The notes beneath the pieces were generated by a model. That model ran no database searches, was not told where the DNA came from, and worked only from the letters and a program-made list of their open reading frames with translations. A DNA stretch of 7,487 nucleotides from positions 1 through 7,487 of the forward strand of contig CANKLK010000104.1 in NCBI GenBank assembly GCA_947482805.1. The letters are read 5' to 3'. The stretch comes from Flavobacteriaceae bacterium. Its GTDB lineage: Bacteria; Bacteroidota; Bacteroidia; Flavobacteriales; Flavobacteriaceae. This document shows, piece by piece, positions 1-6,535 of the stretch. The translations under genes and the position numbers were made by a program. Position 1 is the first letter of the stretch. Every line of letters starts with the position of its first letter.

Positions 1-1091
1 ATCCTGGTGCGCATCATACTCGTTTTCATCATGCTATCGGTGCTATGCACATTATGCAAAAAGCAGTTGAAGTGTTGCGTTTTAAAGAAGTTTTAATTTC
101 AAAAGAAGAAGAGAACGCTTTATATATCGCGATACTTTTGCATGATATTGGGCATGGACCGTTTTCACATACGTTGGAACACAGTATTGTTGAAGTCCAT
201 CATGAAGATATTTCATTATTGTTCATGGCGAAATTAAACGAAGAGTTTGGTGGTCAGTTGAGTTTGGCAATCCAGATTTTTAAAGGAGAATACCATAGAA
301 AATTCATGTTGCAGTTAATATCCAGTCAATTAGATATGGATAGAATGGATTATTTGAAGCGCGATAGTTTTTATTCAGGTGTTGCCGAAGGGAATATTAA
401 TTCTGACCGGCTAATTCAGATGTTGAATGTGATGGATGATGTTTTGGTTATGGAAGAAAAAGGGATTTATTCAATAGAAAAATTCCTTATGGCAAGACGT
501 TTAATGTACTGGCAGGCTTATTTACACAAAACAAGTTTAGTGGCTGAACTGACGTTGACAAATGCGCTAAAAAGAGCCAAAGAACTGCTTCATAAAGGTA
601 TTGATTTAGAATGCAGCAAACCATTAAAACATTTTATGGAGCACAAAGTTACACTCAAAAATTTCTCCAATAGTAATTTAGATAGCTTTTCACAACTAGA
701 TGATTTTGATGTTATTAGCGCCTTAAAAAATTGGCAGCATCATGATGATTTTATTTTAAGCAGTTTGAGCAAAATGATTATTAATAGAGATTTACCAAAA
801 ATTAAACTCAATAACGAAAAATTTCCAAAAGAAGTATTAGAGGAAATGACCACCCGTTTTGCAAAAGAGCATAATATAACAGTACAGGAAGCTAAGTACT
901 TTATATTTAAAGGAAAGATTGAAAACCAAGTTTATAGCAAAGACGCAGAACCAATTAGGATTTTAAAGAAAGACAAAACCATTGAAGATATTGTTGAAGC
1001 TTCTGATCAATTGAATTTAAAAGCGTTGTCAAAACCAGTAACCAAGTATTTTATATGTTTTCCAAAACTACTTGATGAAAACTATCTTTAA
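1..1091 (+). CDS. HD-domain phosphohydrolase, SAMHD1/dNTPase-like (5' end missing)
   Basis: The gene is cut by the left edge. An ATG at 45 opens a long ORF, but the same frame is open back to base 3, and the residues just before it read PGAHHTRFHHAIGA. This is the conserved block carrying the first metal-binding histidine (RFxH, codon 30-32), so the true start lies upstream of the window. Numbering from the ATG at 45, the HD pair is H33-D34 in LLHDIGHGPFSH, and the last metal aspartate lies in LDMDRMDYLKRD (D99 by comparison with SAMHD1). The full H...HD...D set is therefore present and the enzyme looks active. The family is cytoplasmic; characterised members hydrolyse dNTPs to deoxynucleosides and triphosphate, but the substrate here cannot be read from sequence. 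The C-terminal half is helical and lysine-rich, without membrane segments. The stop lies 115 bases before lpxD, and a -7 box in that gap suggests lpxD need not depend on its transcript. Confidence 0.9.
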   Translation, partial: PGAHHTRFHHAIGAMHIMQKAVEVLRFKEVLISKEEENALYIAILLHDIGHGPFSHTLEHSIVEVHHEDISLLFMAKLNEEFGGQLSLAIQIFKGEYHRKFMLQLISSQLDMDRMDYLKRDSFYSGVAEGNINSDRLIQMLNVMDDVLVMEEKGIYSIEKFLMARRLMYWQAYLHKTSLVAELTLTNALKRAKELLHKGIDLECSKPLKHFMEHKVTLKNFSNSNLDSFSQLDDFDVISALKNWQHHDDFILSSLSKMIINRDLPKIKLNNEKFPKEVLEEMTTRFAKEHNITVQEAKYFIFKGKIENQVYSKDAEPIRILKKDKTIEDIVEASDQLNLKALSKPVTKYFICFPKLLDENYL

Positions 1092-1105
1092 AATTGATTT
1101 TTTTA

Positions 1106-1113
1106 TACTTTTG
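1106..1113 (+). promoter_or_regulatory. Candidate -7 promoter element upstream of lpxD
   Basis: TACTTTTG matches the Bacteroidota -7 consensus TAnnTTTG exactly and lies in the gap after the HD gene. I see no TTG 17-23 bases upstream; the nearest ones are at 1094-1096 (9 bases away) and 1072-1074 (31 bases away). The -33 part is therefore missing or poor. Transcription would begin around 1118-1121, leaving a leader of nearly 90 bases before lpxD. Confidence 0.5.
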
Positions 1114-1118
1114 TGACG

Positions 1119-1196
1119 ATGAAACGAACTTCACATAATTTAGATATTTCAAATCAAGTAGTTGTTATGTTCCATCTTATACCTATAAAAAATTAA
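1119..1196 (+). other. Possible 25-codon leader ORF before lpxD
   Basis: An ATG at 1119 opens a 25-codon frame that begins MKRTSHNLD and ends at TAA 1194-1196, ten bases before the lpxD ATG. The ATG is only six bases beyond the -7 box, about where transcription should start, so the message could begin on or next to this codon. The frame differs from that of lpxD, so this is not an N-terminal extension of LpxD. I recognise no peptide family. In such AT-rich DNA an open frame of this length can arise by chance, and its translation is unproven. Confidence 0.2.
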
Positions 1197-1209
1197 GTAG
1201 CATAAGATG
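1173..1209 (+). promoter_or_regulatory. Inverted repeat enclosing the lpxD start codon
   Basis: CATCTTAT (1173-1180) is the exact reverse complement of ATAAGATG (1202-1209), and the last three bases of the right arm are the lpxD start codon. The two arms enclose 21 bases. In RNA an 8-bp, AT-rich stem would hide the start codon. The left arm lies within the possible leader ORF and that ORF's stop lies in the loop, so a ribosome translating it would open the stem. An 8-bp match of this kind is expected by chance a few times in a window this size; only its placement makes it notable. Confidence 0.25.
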
Positions 1210-2235
1210 AAATTTACAGCAGCTCAAATAGCGGGAATTCTTGAAGGCGAAGTGATAGGTAATCCTGACGCTTTAGTCTTTAAACTAGCTAAGATAGAAG
1301 AAGGTACTGAAGGATCGCTAACATTTTTAGCTAACCCAAAGTATGTTAATTTTATTTATACTACTCAAGCTACAATCACCATTGTCAATAATGATTTTAT
1401 TGCTGAAAATGAATTATCTACTACTTTGATTAAAGTGGAAGATGCCTATCAGTCTTTTTCAAAAATTTTGGAATATTACAACCAGGTAAAGCTTATGAAA
1501 TCAGGTATTGAACAGCCGTCAGTAATTTCAGAGAATGTGACTTATGGAGAACAACTTTATTTAGGTAGCTTTAGTTATGTTGGAAAAAATGTAACAATTG
1601 GCAACAATGTAAAAATTTATCCTAACTGTTTTATTGGTGATAATGTATCTATTGGTGATAACTGTATCTTTTTCGCGGGTGTAAAAATATATTCTGAAAC
1701 AGAAATTGGAAACAATTGTAACTTTCATTCAGGTAGTGTTGTAGGTTCAGATGGTTTTGGCTTTGCGCCAACAGAAGACGGAACTTTTAGTAAAATCCCT
1801 CAAATTGGTAATGTAATTATTGAAGATGATGTTGAGATAGGAGCTAATACCACTATCGATAGAGCAACATTAGGTATAACATTAATCCGAAAAGGTGTAA
1901 AACTAGATAATCATATACAGATTGCACATAACGTTGAAATAGGTGAAAATACGGTAATTGCTGCACAAACAGGTATTGCTGGCTCAACTAAAATTGGAAG
2001 CAATTGTTTAATTGGTGGACAGGTTGGTGTTGCCGGTCATCTCACAATTGGTAATAATGTTAGAGTTCAGGCACAATCGGGAATCGGGAAAAACATACCT
2101 GATGGAGAAATTATTCAAGGATCACCTGCATTCAATTATAGTGATTTTAGCAAATCTTATGTGCATTTTCGAAATTTACCTAAAATAGTTTCAGATTTAG
2201 AAGAATTAAAAAGTAATAATAAAAACCAAATTTAA
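1207..2235 (+). CDS. lpxD: UDP-3-O-acylglucosamine N-acyltransferase LpxD
   Basis: LpxD transfers a 3-hydroxyacyl chain from ACP to the 2-amino group of UDP-3-O-acyl-glucosamine, the third step of lipid A synthesis, in the cytoplasm as a trimer. The 342 residues match the usual family length. Residues 1-100 form the uridine-binding domain, with the conserved FLANPKY stretch at 40-46. Residues from about 103 to 307 are hexapeptide repeats (IGxNV type) of a left-handed beta-helix, followed by a short helical tail. The motif SDGFGFAP (181-188) and the catalytic histidine H241 in [10 protein letters not shown] (E. coli H239) are present, as is the second conserved histidine H278 in VAGHLTIG. The start at 1207 gives the standard [15 protein letters not shown]-terminus; the bases before it show no Shine-Dalgarno sequence. 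lpxC/fabZ follows after 12 bases, so the two are almost certainly co-transcribed. Confidence 0.96.
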   Translation: MKFTAAQIAGILEGEVIGNPDALVFKLAKIEEGTEGSLTFLANPKYVNFIYTTQATITIVNNDFIAENELSTTLIKVEDAYQSFSKILEYYNQVKLMKSGIEQPSVISENVTYGEQLYLGSFSYVGKNVTIGNNVKIYPNCFIGDNVSIGDNCIFFAGVKIYSETEIGNNCNFHSGSVVGSDGFGFAPTEDGTFSKIPQIGNVIIEDDVEIGANTTIDRATLGITLIRKGVKLDNHIQIAHNVEIGENTVIAAQTGIAGSTKIGSNCLIGGQVGVAGHLTIGNNVRVQAQSGIGKNIPDGEIIQGSPAFNYSDFSKSYVHFRNLPKIVSDLEELKSNNKNQI

Positions 2236-2247
2236 ATAAGCATAATA

Positions 2248-3636
2248 ATGGTTAAACAAAAAACCATCCAGAACGAAATTTCCCTTACTGGCGTTGGACT
2301 TCATACTGGAAAGGAAGTAAAAATGACTTTCAAACCTGCACCAGTTAACAATGGCTTTAGTTTTGTAAGAGTTGATTTAGAAGGTTCTCCTGTTATTGAA
2401 GCAGATGCCAATTATGTTGTAAATACACAAAGAGGTACCAATCTTGAAAAATTAGGTGTTAAAATTCAAACTTCAGAACATGTTTTAGCTGCTTTTGTAG
2501 GTTGTGATGTTGATAACGTAATTATAGAACTGAACGAATCAGAACCGCCAATCATGGATGGTTCTTCAAAGTTTTTTGTTGAAGCAATCGAGAAAGTAGG
2601 AGTTATTGAACAAGATGCTGAACGTAAATATTATGTAGTCAAAGAAGTAATATCTTTTACAGATGAAGCAACAGGAAGTGAAATTCTTCTTATGCCATCT
2701 GACGAATATCAAATAACTACAATGGTTGACTTTGGCACAAAAGTTTTGGGAACTCAAAACGCAACGCTGAAAAACATTTCAGAATTTAAATCTGAGATTG
2801 CTGATGCCAGAACGTTTAGCTTTCTTCACGAATTAGAAACTTTATTAGACAATGGTTTGATAAAAGGTGGCGATTTGAATAACGCAATCGTTTATGTGGA
2901 TAAAGAAATCTCACCTAAGACCATTGAGAATCTTAAAATTGCTTTTGGAAAAGATTCGATCTCGGTTAAACCAAATGGGATTTTGGACAACCTGACTTTG
3001 CATTATCCAAACGAAGCGGCACGTCACAAATTGCTTGATGTCATAGGTGATTTAGCTTTGGTTGGCATGCGTATCAAAGGAAAAGTAATCGCTAATAAAC
3101 CTGGACATTATGTAAATACTCAGTTTGCGAAGAAATTGTCCAAAATAATTAAAATAGAACAACGCAATCAAGTACCTATTTATGATTTGAATTTGGAACC
3201 ACTAATGGATATTCATAAGATTATGAGTATTCTTCCGCACAGACCTCCTTTTTTATTTATAGACAGAATCATTGAAATGTCAGAAAGTCATGTTGTTGGA
3301 ATGAAAAATGTCACCATGAACGAAGGTTTTTTTGTTGGACATTTTCCTGAGGCACCAGTTATGCCGGGCGTAATCATTGTAGAAGCCATGGCGCAAACAG
3401 GAGGAATATTAGTATTGAGTACTGTTCCTGATCCTGAAAATTATTTGACATTCTTTATGAAAATTGATAATGTAAAATTCAAACATAAAGTATTGCCAGG
3501 TGATACTTTAATATTTAAATGTGATTTAATAACCCCTATAAGAAGAGGGATTTGTCACATGCAGGCTAAAGCTTACGCTAATGGAAAATTAGTAGCCGAA
3601 GCAGAATTAATGGCACAAATTGCTAAAAAACAATAA
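2248..3636 (+). CDS. lpxC/fabZ: Fused LpxC deacetylase / FabZ 3-hydroxyacyl-ACP dehydratase
   Basis: This is a two-enzyme fusion of 462 residues. The LpxC part (about 1-303) is the zinc deacetylase that removes acetate from UDP-3-O-acyl-GlcNAc, the committed step of lipid A synthesis. Its catalytic glutamate and first zinc ligand are E77-H78 in TSEHVLAA; the other ligands are H260 and D264 in ARHKLLD, with K261 alongside, T189 in ARTF and H287 in PGHYVN. Between T189 and H260 it is about 24 residues longer than E. coli LpxC, an insert around 219-245. After a linker near 303-318, the FabZ part starts at LMDIHKIMSILPHRPPF and carries the catalytic pair H365 (GHFPEAPVMPG) and E379 (IVEAMAQ), spaced as in Pseudomonas FabZ H49/E63. 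FabZ makes trans-2-enoyl-ACP from the same 3-hydroxyacyl-ACP pool used by LpxA and LpxD. Such fusions are known in Bacteroidota. Both active sites look complete. Confidence 0.97.
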   Translation: MVKQKTIQNEISLTGVGLHTGKEVKMTFKPAPVNNGFSFVRVDLEGSPVIEADANYVVNTQRGTNLEKLGVKIQTSEHVLAAFVGCDVDNVIIELNESEPPIMDGSSKFFVEAIEKVGVIEQDAERKYYVVKEVISFTDEATGSEILLMPSDEYQITTMVDFGTKVLGTQNATLKNISEFKSEIADARTFSFLHELETLLDNGLIKGGDLNNAIVYVDKEISPKTIENLKIAFGKDSISVKPNGILDNLTLHYPNEAARHKLLDVIGDLALVGMRIKGKVIANKPGHYVNTQFAKKLSKIIKIEQRNQVPIYDLNLEPLMDIHKIMSILPHRPPFLFIDRIIEMSESHVVGMKNVTMNEGFFVGHFPEAPVMPGVIIVEAMAQTGGILVLSTVPDPENYLTFFMKIDNVKFKHKVLPGDTLIFKCDLITPIRRGICHMQAKAYANGKLVAEAELMAQIAKKQ

Positions 3637-3650
3637 GATATGAAATAAGC

Positions 3651-3678
3651 GTTTTATAATTGAAATCAATTATAAAAC
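3651..3678. repeat. Perfect 12-bp palindrome with a 4-base spacer
   Basis: GTTTTATAATTG (3651-3662) and CAATTATAAAAC (3667-3678) are exact reverse complements around AAAT. The site lies in the 82-base gap between lpxC/fabZ and lpxA. In RNA it would form a 12-bp hairpin, but the bases after it (CGAATTACATTTG) contain no U-run, so it is not a typical intrinsic terminator. Its left arm contains the TTG that serves as the -33 element of the promoter downstream, so a DNA operator is the other obvious reading. Confidence 0.75.
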
Positions 3679-3691
3679 CGAATTACATTTG
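3660..3691 (+). promoter_or_regulatory. Candidate lpxA promoter (TTG-N21-TAnnTTTG)
   Basis: TACATTTG at 3684-3691 fits the -7 consensus TAnnTTTG. TTG at 3660-3662 lies 21 bases upstream, within the 17-23 spacing reported for Flavobacterium promoters. Transcription would start near 3697, leaving an A-rich leader of about 20 bases before the lpxA ATG at 3719. The whole upstream half of this promoter overlaps the 12-bp palindrome. Confidence 0.55.
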
Positions 3692-3718
3692 ACTAATTAA
3701 AAAAAATAAAAAAGACAA

Positions 3719-4501
3719 ATGAATCAACCGTTAGCATACGTACATCCGGGAGCAAAAATTGCAAAAAATGTTGTGATTGAACCTTTTACCACTATTCATA
3801 ACAATGTAGTCATTGGCGATGGCACTTGGATAGGCTCCAATGTAACTATCATGGAAGGCGCGCGAATTGGAAAAAATTGTAACATCTTTCCAGGTGCAGT
3901 AATTTCGGCAGTGCCTCAAGATCTAAAATTTGGTGGAGAAGAATCACTTGCGGTAATTGGAGATAATGTAACTATTAGAGAGTGTGTTACCATTAACCGT
4001 GGTACAATTGCTTCAGGCCAAACTAAGATTGGAAATAACTGTCTTATCATGGCTACAGCGCATATTGCACACGATTGTCATATTGGCGATAATGCTATTA
4101 TCGTAAATGGTGTGGCTTTAGCCGGACATGTAATTGTTGGGGATTATGCCATCATCGGGGGATTAGCAGCTATTCATCAGTTCATACAAATTGGTGATCA
4201 CGCCATGATTTCAGGTGGTTCTTTAGTTCGTAAGGATGTTCCGCCGTATACTAAAGCTGCAAAAGAACCACTTTCTTATGTTGGAATAAATTCAGTCGGA
4301 CTAAGACGAAGAGGATTTACAGCAGAAAAGATTAGAGAAATACAAGATATTTATAGAATTCTGTATCAAAAAAATTACAATACATCACAAGCAGTTGGAA
4401 TTATTGAAGCGGAAATGTCGGCTTCACCAGAACGTGATGAGATTTTAGATTTTATCAGAAATTCATCAAGAGGAATCATGAAAGGTTACTCTGGAGCTTA
4501 A
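3719..4501 (+). CDS. lpxA: UDP-N-acetylglucosamine O-acyltransferase LpxA
   Basis: LpxA carries out the first step of lipid A synthesis: it moves a 3-hydroxyacyl chain from ACP to the 3-OH of UDP-GlcNAc. The 260 residues agree with the family length. Residues 5 to about 180 are hexapeptide repeats of a left-handed beta-helix; the rest is the helical C-terminal domain, beginning near the conserved VGLRRRGF (193-200). The catalytic histidine is H118 in AHIAHDC (E. coli H125), and H115, H137 and H153 correspond to H122, H144 and H160, all with the same offset of seven. At that offset the E. coli chain-length residue G173 falls on G166, so glycine is kept, which agrees with use of a long acyl chain. 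The start at 3719 gives the normal N-terminus; its leader is A-rich without a Shine-Dalgarno sequence. A promoter of its own is likely, in addition to read-through from lpxC/fabZ. Confidence 0.97.
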   Translation: MNQPLAYVHPGAKIAKNVVIEPFTTIHNNVVIGDGTWIGSNVTIMEGARIGKNCNIFPGAVISAVPQDLKFGGEESLAVIGDNVTIRECVTINRGTIASGQTKIGNNCLIMATAHIAHDCHIGDNAIIVNGVALAGHVIVGDYAIIGGLAAIHQFIQIGDHAMISGGSLVRKDVPPYTKAAKEPLSYVGINSVGLRRRGFTAEKIREIQDIYRILYQKNYNTSQAVGIIEAEMSASPERDEILDFIRNSSRGIMKGYSGA

Positions 4502-4508
4502 TAAAAAA

Positions 4509-4585
4509 GTTTGTGGTTTATAGTTTATAGTTAACTTTAATAGATACAACCACAAACCATAAACCATAAACATCAAACCATAAAC
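4509..4585. repeat. Inverted arrays of a 7-base word between lpxA and efp
   Basis: The left array reads GTTTGTG, GTTTATA, GTTTATA, GTT (4509-4532). The right array is its mirror image: AAC, CACAAAC, CATAAAC, CATAAAC, then AT, CAAAC and CATAAAC (4548-4585). The outer ten bases, GTTTGTGGTT (4509-4518) and AACCACAAAC (4548-4557), are perfect reverse complements across 29 bases, and the tandem words allow other pairing registers. The right array ends nine bases before the efp start codon. Nothing resembling a plus-strand terminator T-run follows; on the minus strand the stem would be followed by TTTTTTAT. I see no TAnnTTTG box in this gap. Confidence 0.7.
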
Positions 4586-4594
4586 ATATAAAAA

Positions 4595-5161
4595 ATGGCA
4601 TCTACATCAGATATTAGAAACGGATTATGCATCAAGTTCAATCACGATATTTATAAAATTATCGAATTCCTTCACGTTAAACCAGGAAAAGGGCCGGCTT
4701 TCGTTAGAACTAAATTAAAAAGTTTAACCAACGGAAAAGTATTAGATAATACTTTCTCAGCTGGACACAAGATTGAAGAAGTTCGTGTAGAAACACAAAA
4801 TTTCCAGTATTTATATGCAGAAGGAGATCAGTTTCATTTTATGAATACGGAGTCATATGAACAAATTACTTTGGATAAGAAAGTGCTTGATGCTCCCGAT
4901 TTATTAAAAGAAGGAACAATTGTAATGGTTCAGATTAATACCGAAACCGAATTACCACTTTCTGTAGATATGCCGGCTTCTATAGTTTTAGAAGTTACAT
5001 ATGCTGAGCCAGGAGTAAAAGGAAACACGGCAACAAATGCTACTAAACCTGCGAAAGTAGAAACTGGTGCTTCTGTTAATGTTCCTTTATTTATTAATGA
5101 AGGTGATAAAATTAAAATAGATACTGCAACTGGTTCTTATATGGAACGCGTTAAGGAATAG
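4595..5161 (+). CDS. efp: Translation elongation factor P
   Basis: EF-P binds between the P and E sites of the ribosome and speeds peptide bond formation when polyproline stretches stall it. The 188 residues are the usual length. Domain 1 is the N-terminal KOW-like barrel (to about residue 64), with the conserved tip loop VKPGKGPAF; its lysine K32 corresponds to E. coli K34, the residue modified in some bacteria, and no modification gene is in the window. Two OB-like domains follow, and the C-terminal family signature is readable from K151 to G170 (KPAKVETG ... VNVPLFINEG). The start MASTSDIRNG is typical. The gene has no visible promoter box. It has inverted short-word arrays in the gaps on both sides, and it sits between two acyltransferase genes with no evident functional link to them. 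Confidence 0.97.
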   Translation: MASTSDIRNGLCIKFNHDIYKIIEFLHVKPGKGPAFVRTKLKSLTNGKVLDNTFSAGHKIEEVRVETQNFQYLYAEGDQFHFMNTESYEQITLDKKVLDAPDLLKEGTIVMVQINTETELPLSVDMPASIVLEVTYAEPGVKGNTATNATKPAKVETGASVNVPLFINEGDKIKIDTATGSYMERVKE

Positions 5162-5166
5162 TTTAT

Positions 5167-5220
5167 AGTCACAGTTTACAGTCACAGTATTGTGGCTCTG
5201 AATACTGCGACTGCGACTGA
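5167..5220. repeat. Inverted arrays of CACAGT/ACTGCG words between efp and the LpxD-like gene
   Basis: The left side holds AGTCACAGT twice (5167-5175 and 5180-5188, 13-base period). The right side holds ACTGCG in tandem and then ACTGA (5204-5220). Bases 5179-5191 pair with 5201-5213 at 12 of 13 positions around a 9-base loop (GTGGCTCTG). No U-run follows, so this is not a normal terminator. The layout is the same as in the gap before efp, tandem words on one side and their inverted counterparts on the other, but the word is different and richer in GC than the surrounding sequence. Confidence 0.7.
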
Positions 5221-5232
5221 ACACTACAGAAA

Positions 5233-6162
5233 ATGAAATTCCTAAAAACACATACATTAAAAGATATCGCTGCTATCATCGGGTGCCAATATGTTGGTTC
5301 TGATGATTTTCCTGTTGAAGGCATGAACGAAATTCATGTGGTTACTCCTGGAGACATTGTTTTTGTTGATCATCCAAAATATTATGACAAAGCATTACAA
5401 TCGGCTGCTACTATTGTTCTAATAAACAAAGAAGTGGATTGTCCAGAAGGAAAAGCGCTGTTGATTTCTGATGATCCATTTAAAGATTTCAATAAACTAT
5501 CTAAACATTTTCGTCCATTTGTGTCGGCAAATGGAAGCATCTCTGACTCCGCAACTATCGGTCAAGGATCAGTAATTCAACCCAATTGCTTTATTGGCAA
5601 TAATGTAACGATAGGCGAAAATTGTCTGCTTCATGCCAATGTAATAGTATATGATAACACTTTTATTGGTGATAATGTGATTATTCATTCAGGGACAATT
5701 TTAGGAGCAGATGCCTTTTATTATAAAAAACGTCTAGAAGGTTTTGATCAATTGTTTTCTTGCGGAAGAGTGGTAATTGAAGATAATGTTGGAATAGGGG
5801 CATTATGCACTATTGACAAAGGGGTAACCGGAGATACAACTATTGGTGCTGGAACTAAATTAGATAATCAAGTACATGTTGGTCACGATACCATAATTGG
5901 AAAAAAATGTTTAATTGCAGCACAAACCGGAATTGCAGGTTGTGTGATCATTGAAGATGAAGTAACACTTTGGGGACAAGTTGGTACAACCAGCGGAATA
6001 ACGATTGGTTCTAAAGCTGTCGTTTTAGGACAAACAGGTGTAAGCAAATCGATAGAAGGTGGAAAAACTTATTATGGAACTCCAATTGATGAAGCGCGAG
6101 AGAAAATGAAGCAATTTGCTAATCTTAAGAAAATACCAGAAATTTTAAATAAATTAAAATAA
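5233..6162 (+). CDS. LpxD-like acyltransferase, second and divergent copy
   Basis: The 309-residue protein has the LpxD architecture. An N-terminal uridine-binding-like domain (about 1-98, with FVDHPKYY at 44-51) precedes hexapeptide repeats of a left-handed beta-helix (about 100-275) and a short lysine-rich tail. The stretch DNQVHVGHDTIIG aligns with Lpx[14 protein letters not shown], so the catalytic histidine is kept as H218. Differences from the lpxD product in this window: the second conserved histidine (H278 there) is replaced by G255, the SDGFGFAP motif becomes ADAFYYKK (159-166), and IDRATLG becomes IDKGVTG. It is about 33 residues shorter. It is probably a cytoplasmic N- or O-acyltransferase on a UDP-sugar, but the substrate is unknown and it need not belong to lipid A synthesis. 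Automated annotation would probably label it LpxD. The start at 5233 gives MKFLKTHTLKDIAAIIG, matching the LpxD N-terminal pattern. The next gene follows after three bases. Confidence 0.85.
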   Translation: MKFLKTHTLKDIAAIIGCQYVGSDDFPVEGMNEIHVVTPGDIVFVDHPKYYDKALQSAATIVLINKEVDCPEGKALLISDDPFKDFNKLSKHFRPFVSANGSISDSATIGQGSVIQPNCFIGNNVTIGENCLLHANVIVYDNTFIGDNVIIHSGTILGADAFYYKKRLEGFDQLFSCGRVVIEDNVGIGALCTIDKGVTGDTTIGAGTKLDNQVHVGHDTIIGKKCLIAAQTGIAGCVIIEDEVTLWGQVGTTSGITIGSKAVVLGQTGVSKSIEGGKTYYGTPIDEAREKMKQFANLKKIPEILNKLK

Positions 6163-6165
6163 ATC

Positions 6166-6525
6166 ATGGCTGCTAAAAAAATCGTTCAAGATTTTTATAA
6201 ATCGGATGTGCTTTTAGATTCAGAAAAAGTTAGTACCTTTTTACATCCAGATGTTGTATTGGAATGGCATAGTAGTAAAGGATATCATAAATTAAAGTAT
6301 AATCAAATTATTGATTTAAGTAAAGAATTTAGCAAAGCATATATTCGCTCCAAAGCCAGAATAAGTCATATTTTAGTTAAAGGAAATATGGTTTCTGTTC
6401 GTTATGCGCATTATATAAAAACAATTGAAAATCCAAGAGAAGAAATGTTGTTAGCCCACTTTATGGTGATTTGGGAATTGAAAGACAATAAGCTTTACAG
6501 AGGTTATCAGATGAGTCAATTATAG
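6166..6525 (+). CDS. Small NTF2-like (SnoaL-type) protein
   Basis: The 119-residue protein has the pattern of the NTF2-like fold. An N-terminal helix pair (VQDFYKSDVLLD; FLHPDVVLEWHSSKGYHKL) is followed by a helix (YNQIIDLSKEFSKAY) and then long alternating strands ending in HFMVIWELKDNKLYRGYQMSQ, a typical family C-terminus. There is no signal peptide or membrane segment. The fold serves as a small-molecule-binding enzyme pocket or as a dimerisation module, and no residue here settles which. It starts three bases after the stop of the LpxD-like gene, so it is co-transcribed and may be translationally coupled to it. A shared role in the same modification is possible but only inferred from position. 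Confidence 0.75.
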   Translation: MAAKKIVQDFYKSDVLLDSEKVSTFLHPDVVLEWHSSKGYHKLKYNQIIDLSKEFSKAYIRSKARISHILVKGNMVSVRYAHYIKTIENPREEMLLAHFMVIWELKDNKLYRGYQMSQL

Positions 6526-6535
6526 TAATAAAAAA

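Noticed and set aside
45..1091. ATG at 45 as the start of the HD-domain protein
   Set aside because: The frame is open to the left edge, and the conserved RFxH block with the first metal histidine lies before this ATG, so the protein starts outside the window.
3651..3678. Intrinsic terminator of lpxC/fabZ
   Set aside because: The stem is strong in length, but it is AT-only apart from its ends and has no U-run after it; a promoter element overlaps it.
4501..4557. Minus-strand intrinsic terminator (stem followed by TTTTTTAT)
   Set aside because: The loop would be 29 bases and no minus-strand gene is present to need it; the heptamer-array description fits better.
4509..5220. CRISPR array or insertion-sequence ends around efp
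   Set aside because: The repeated words are only 6-9 bases without regular spacers, the arrays on the two sides of efp are unrelated in sequence, and no transposase or cas gene is nearby.
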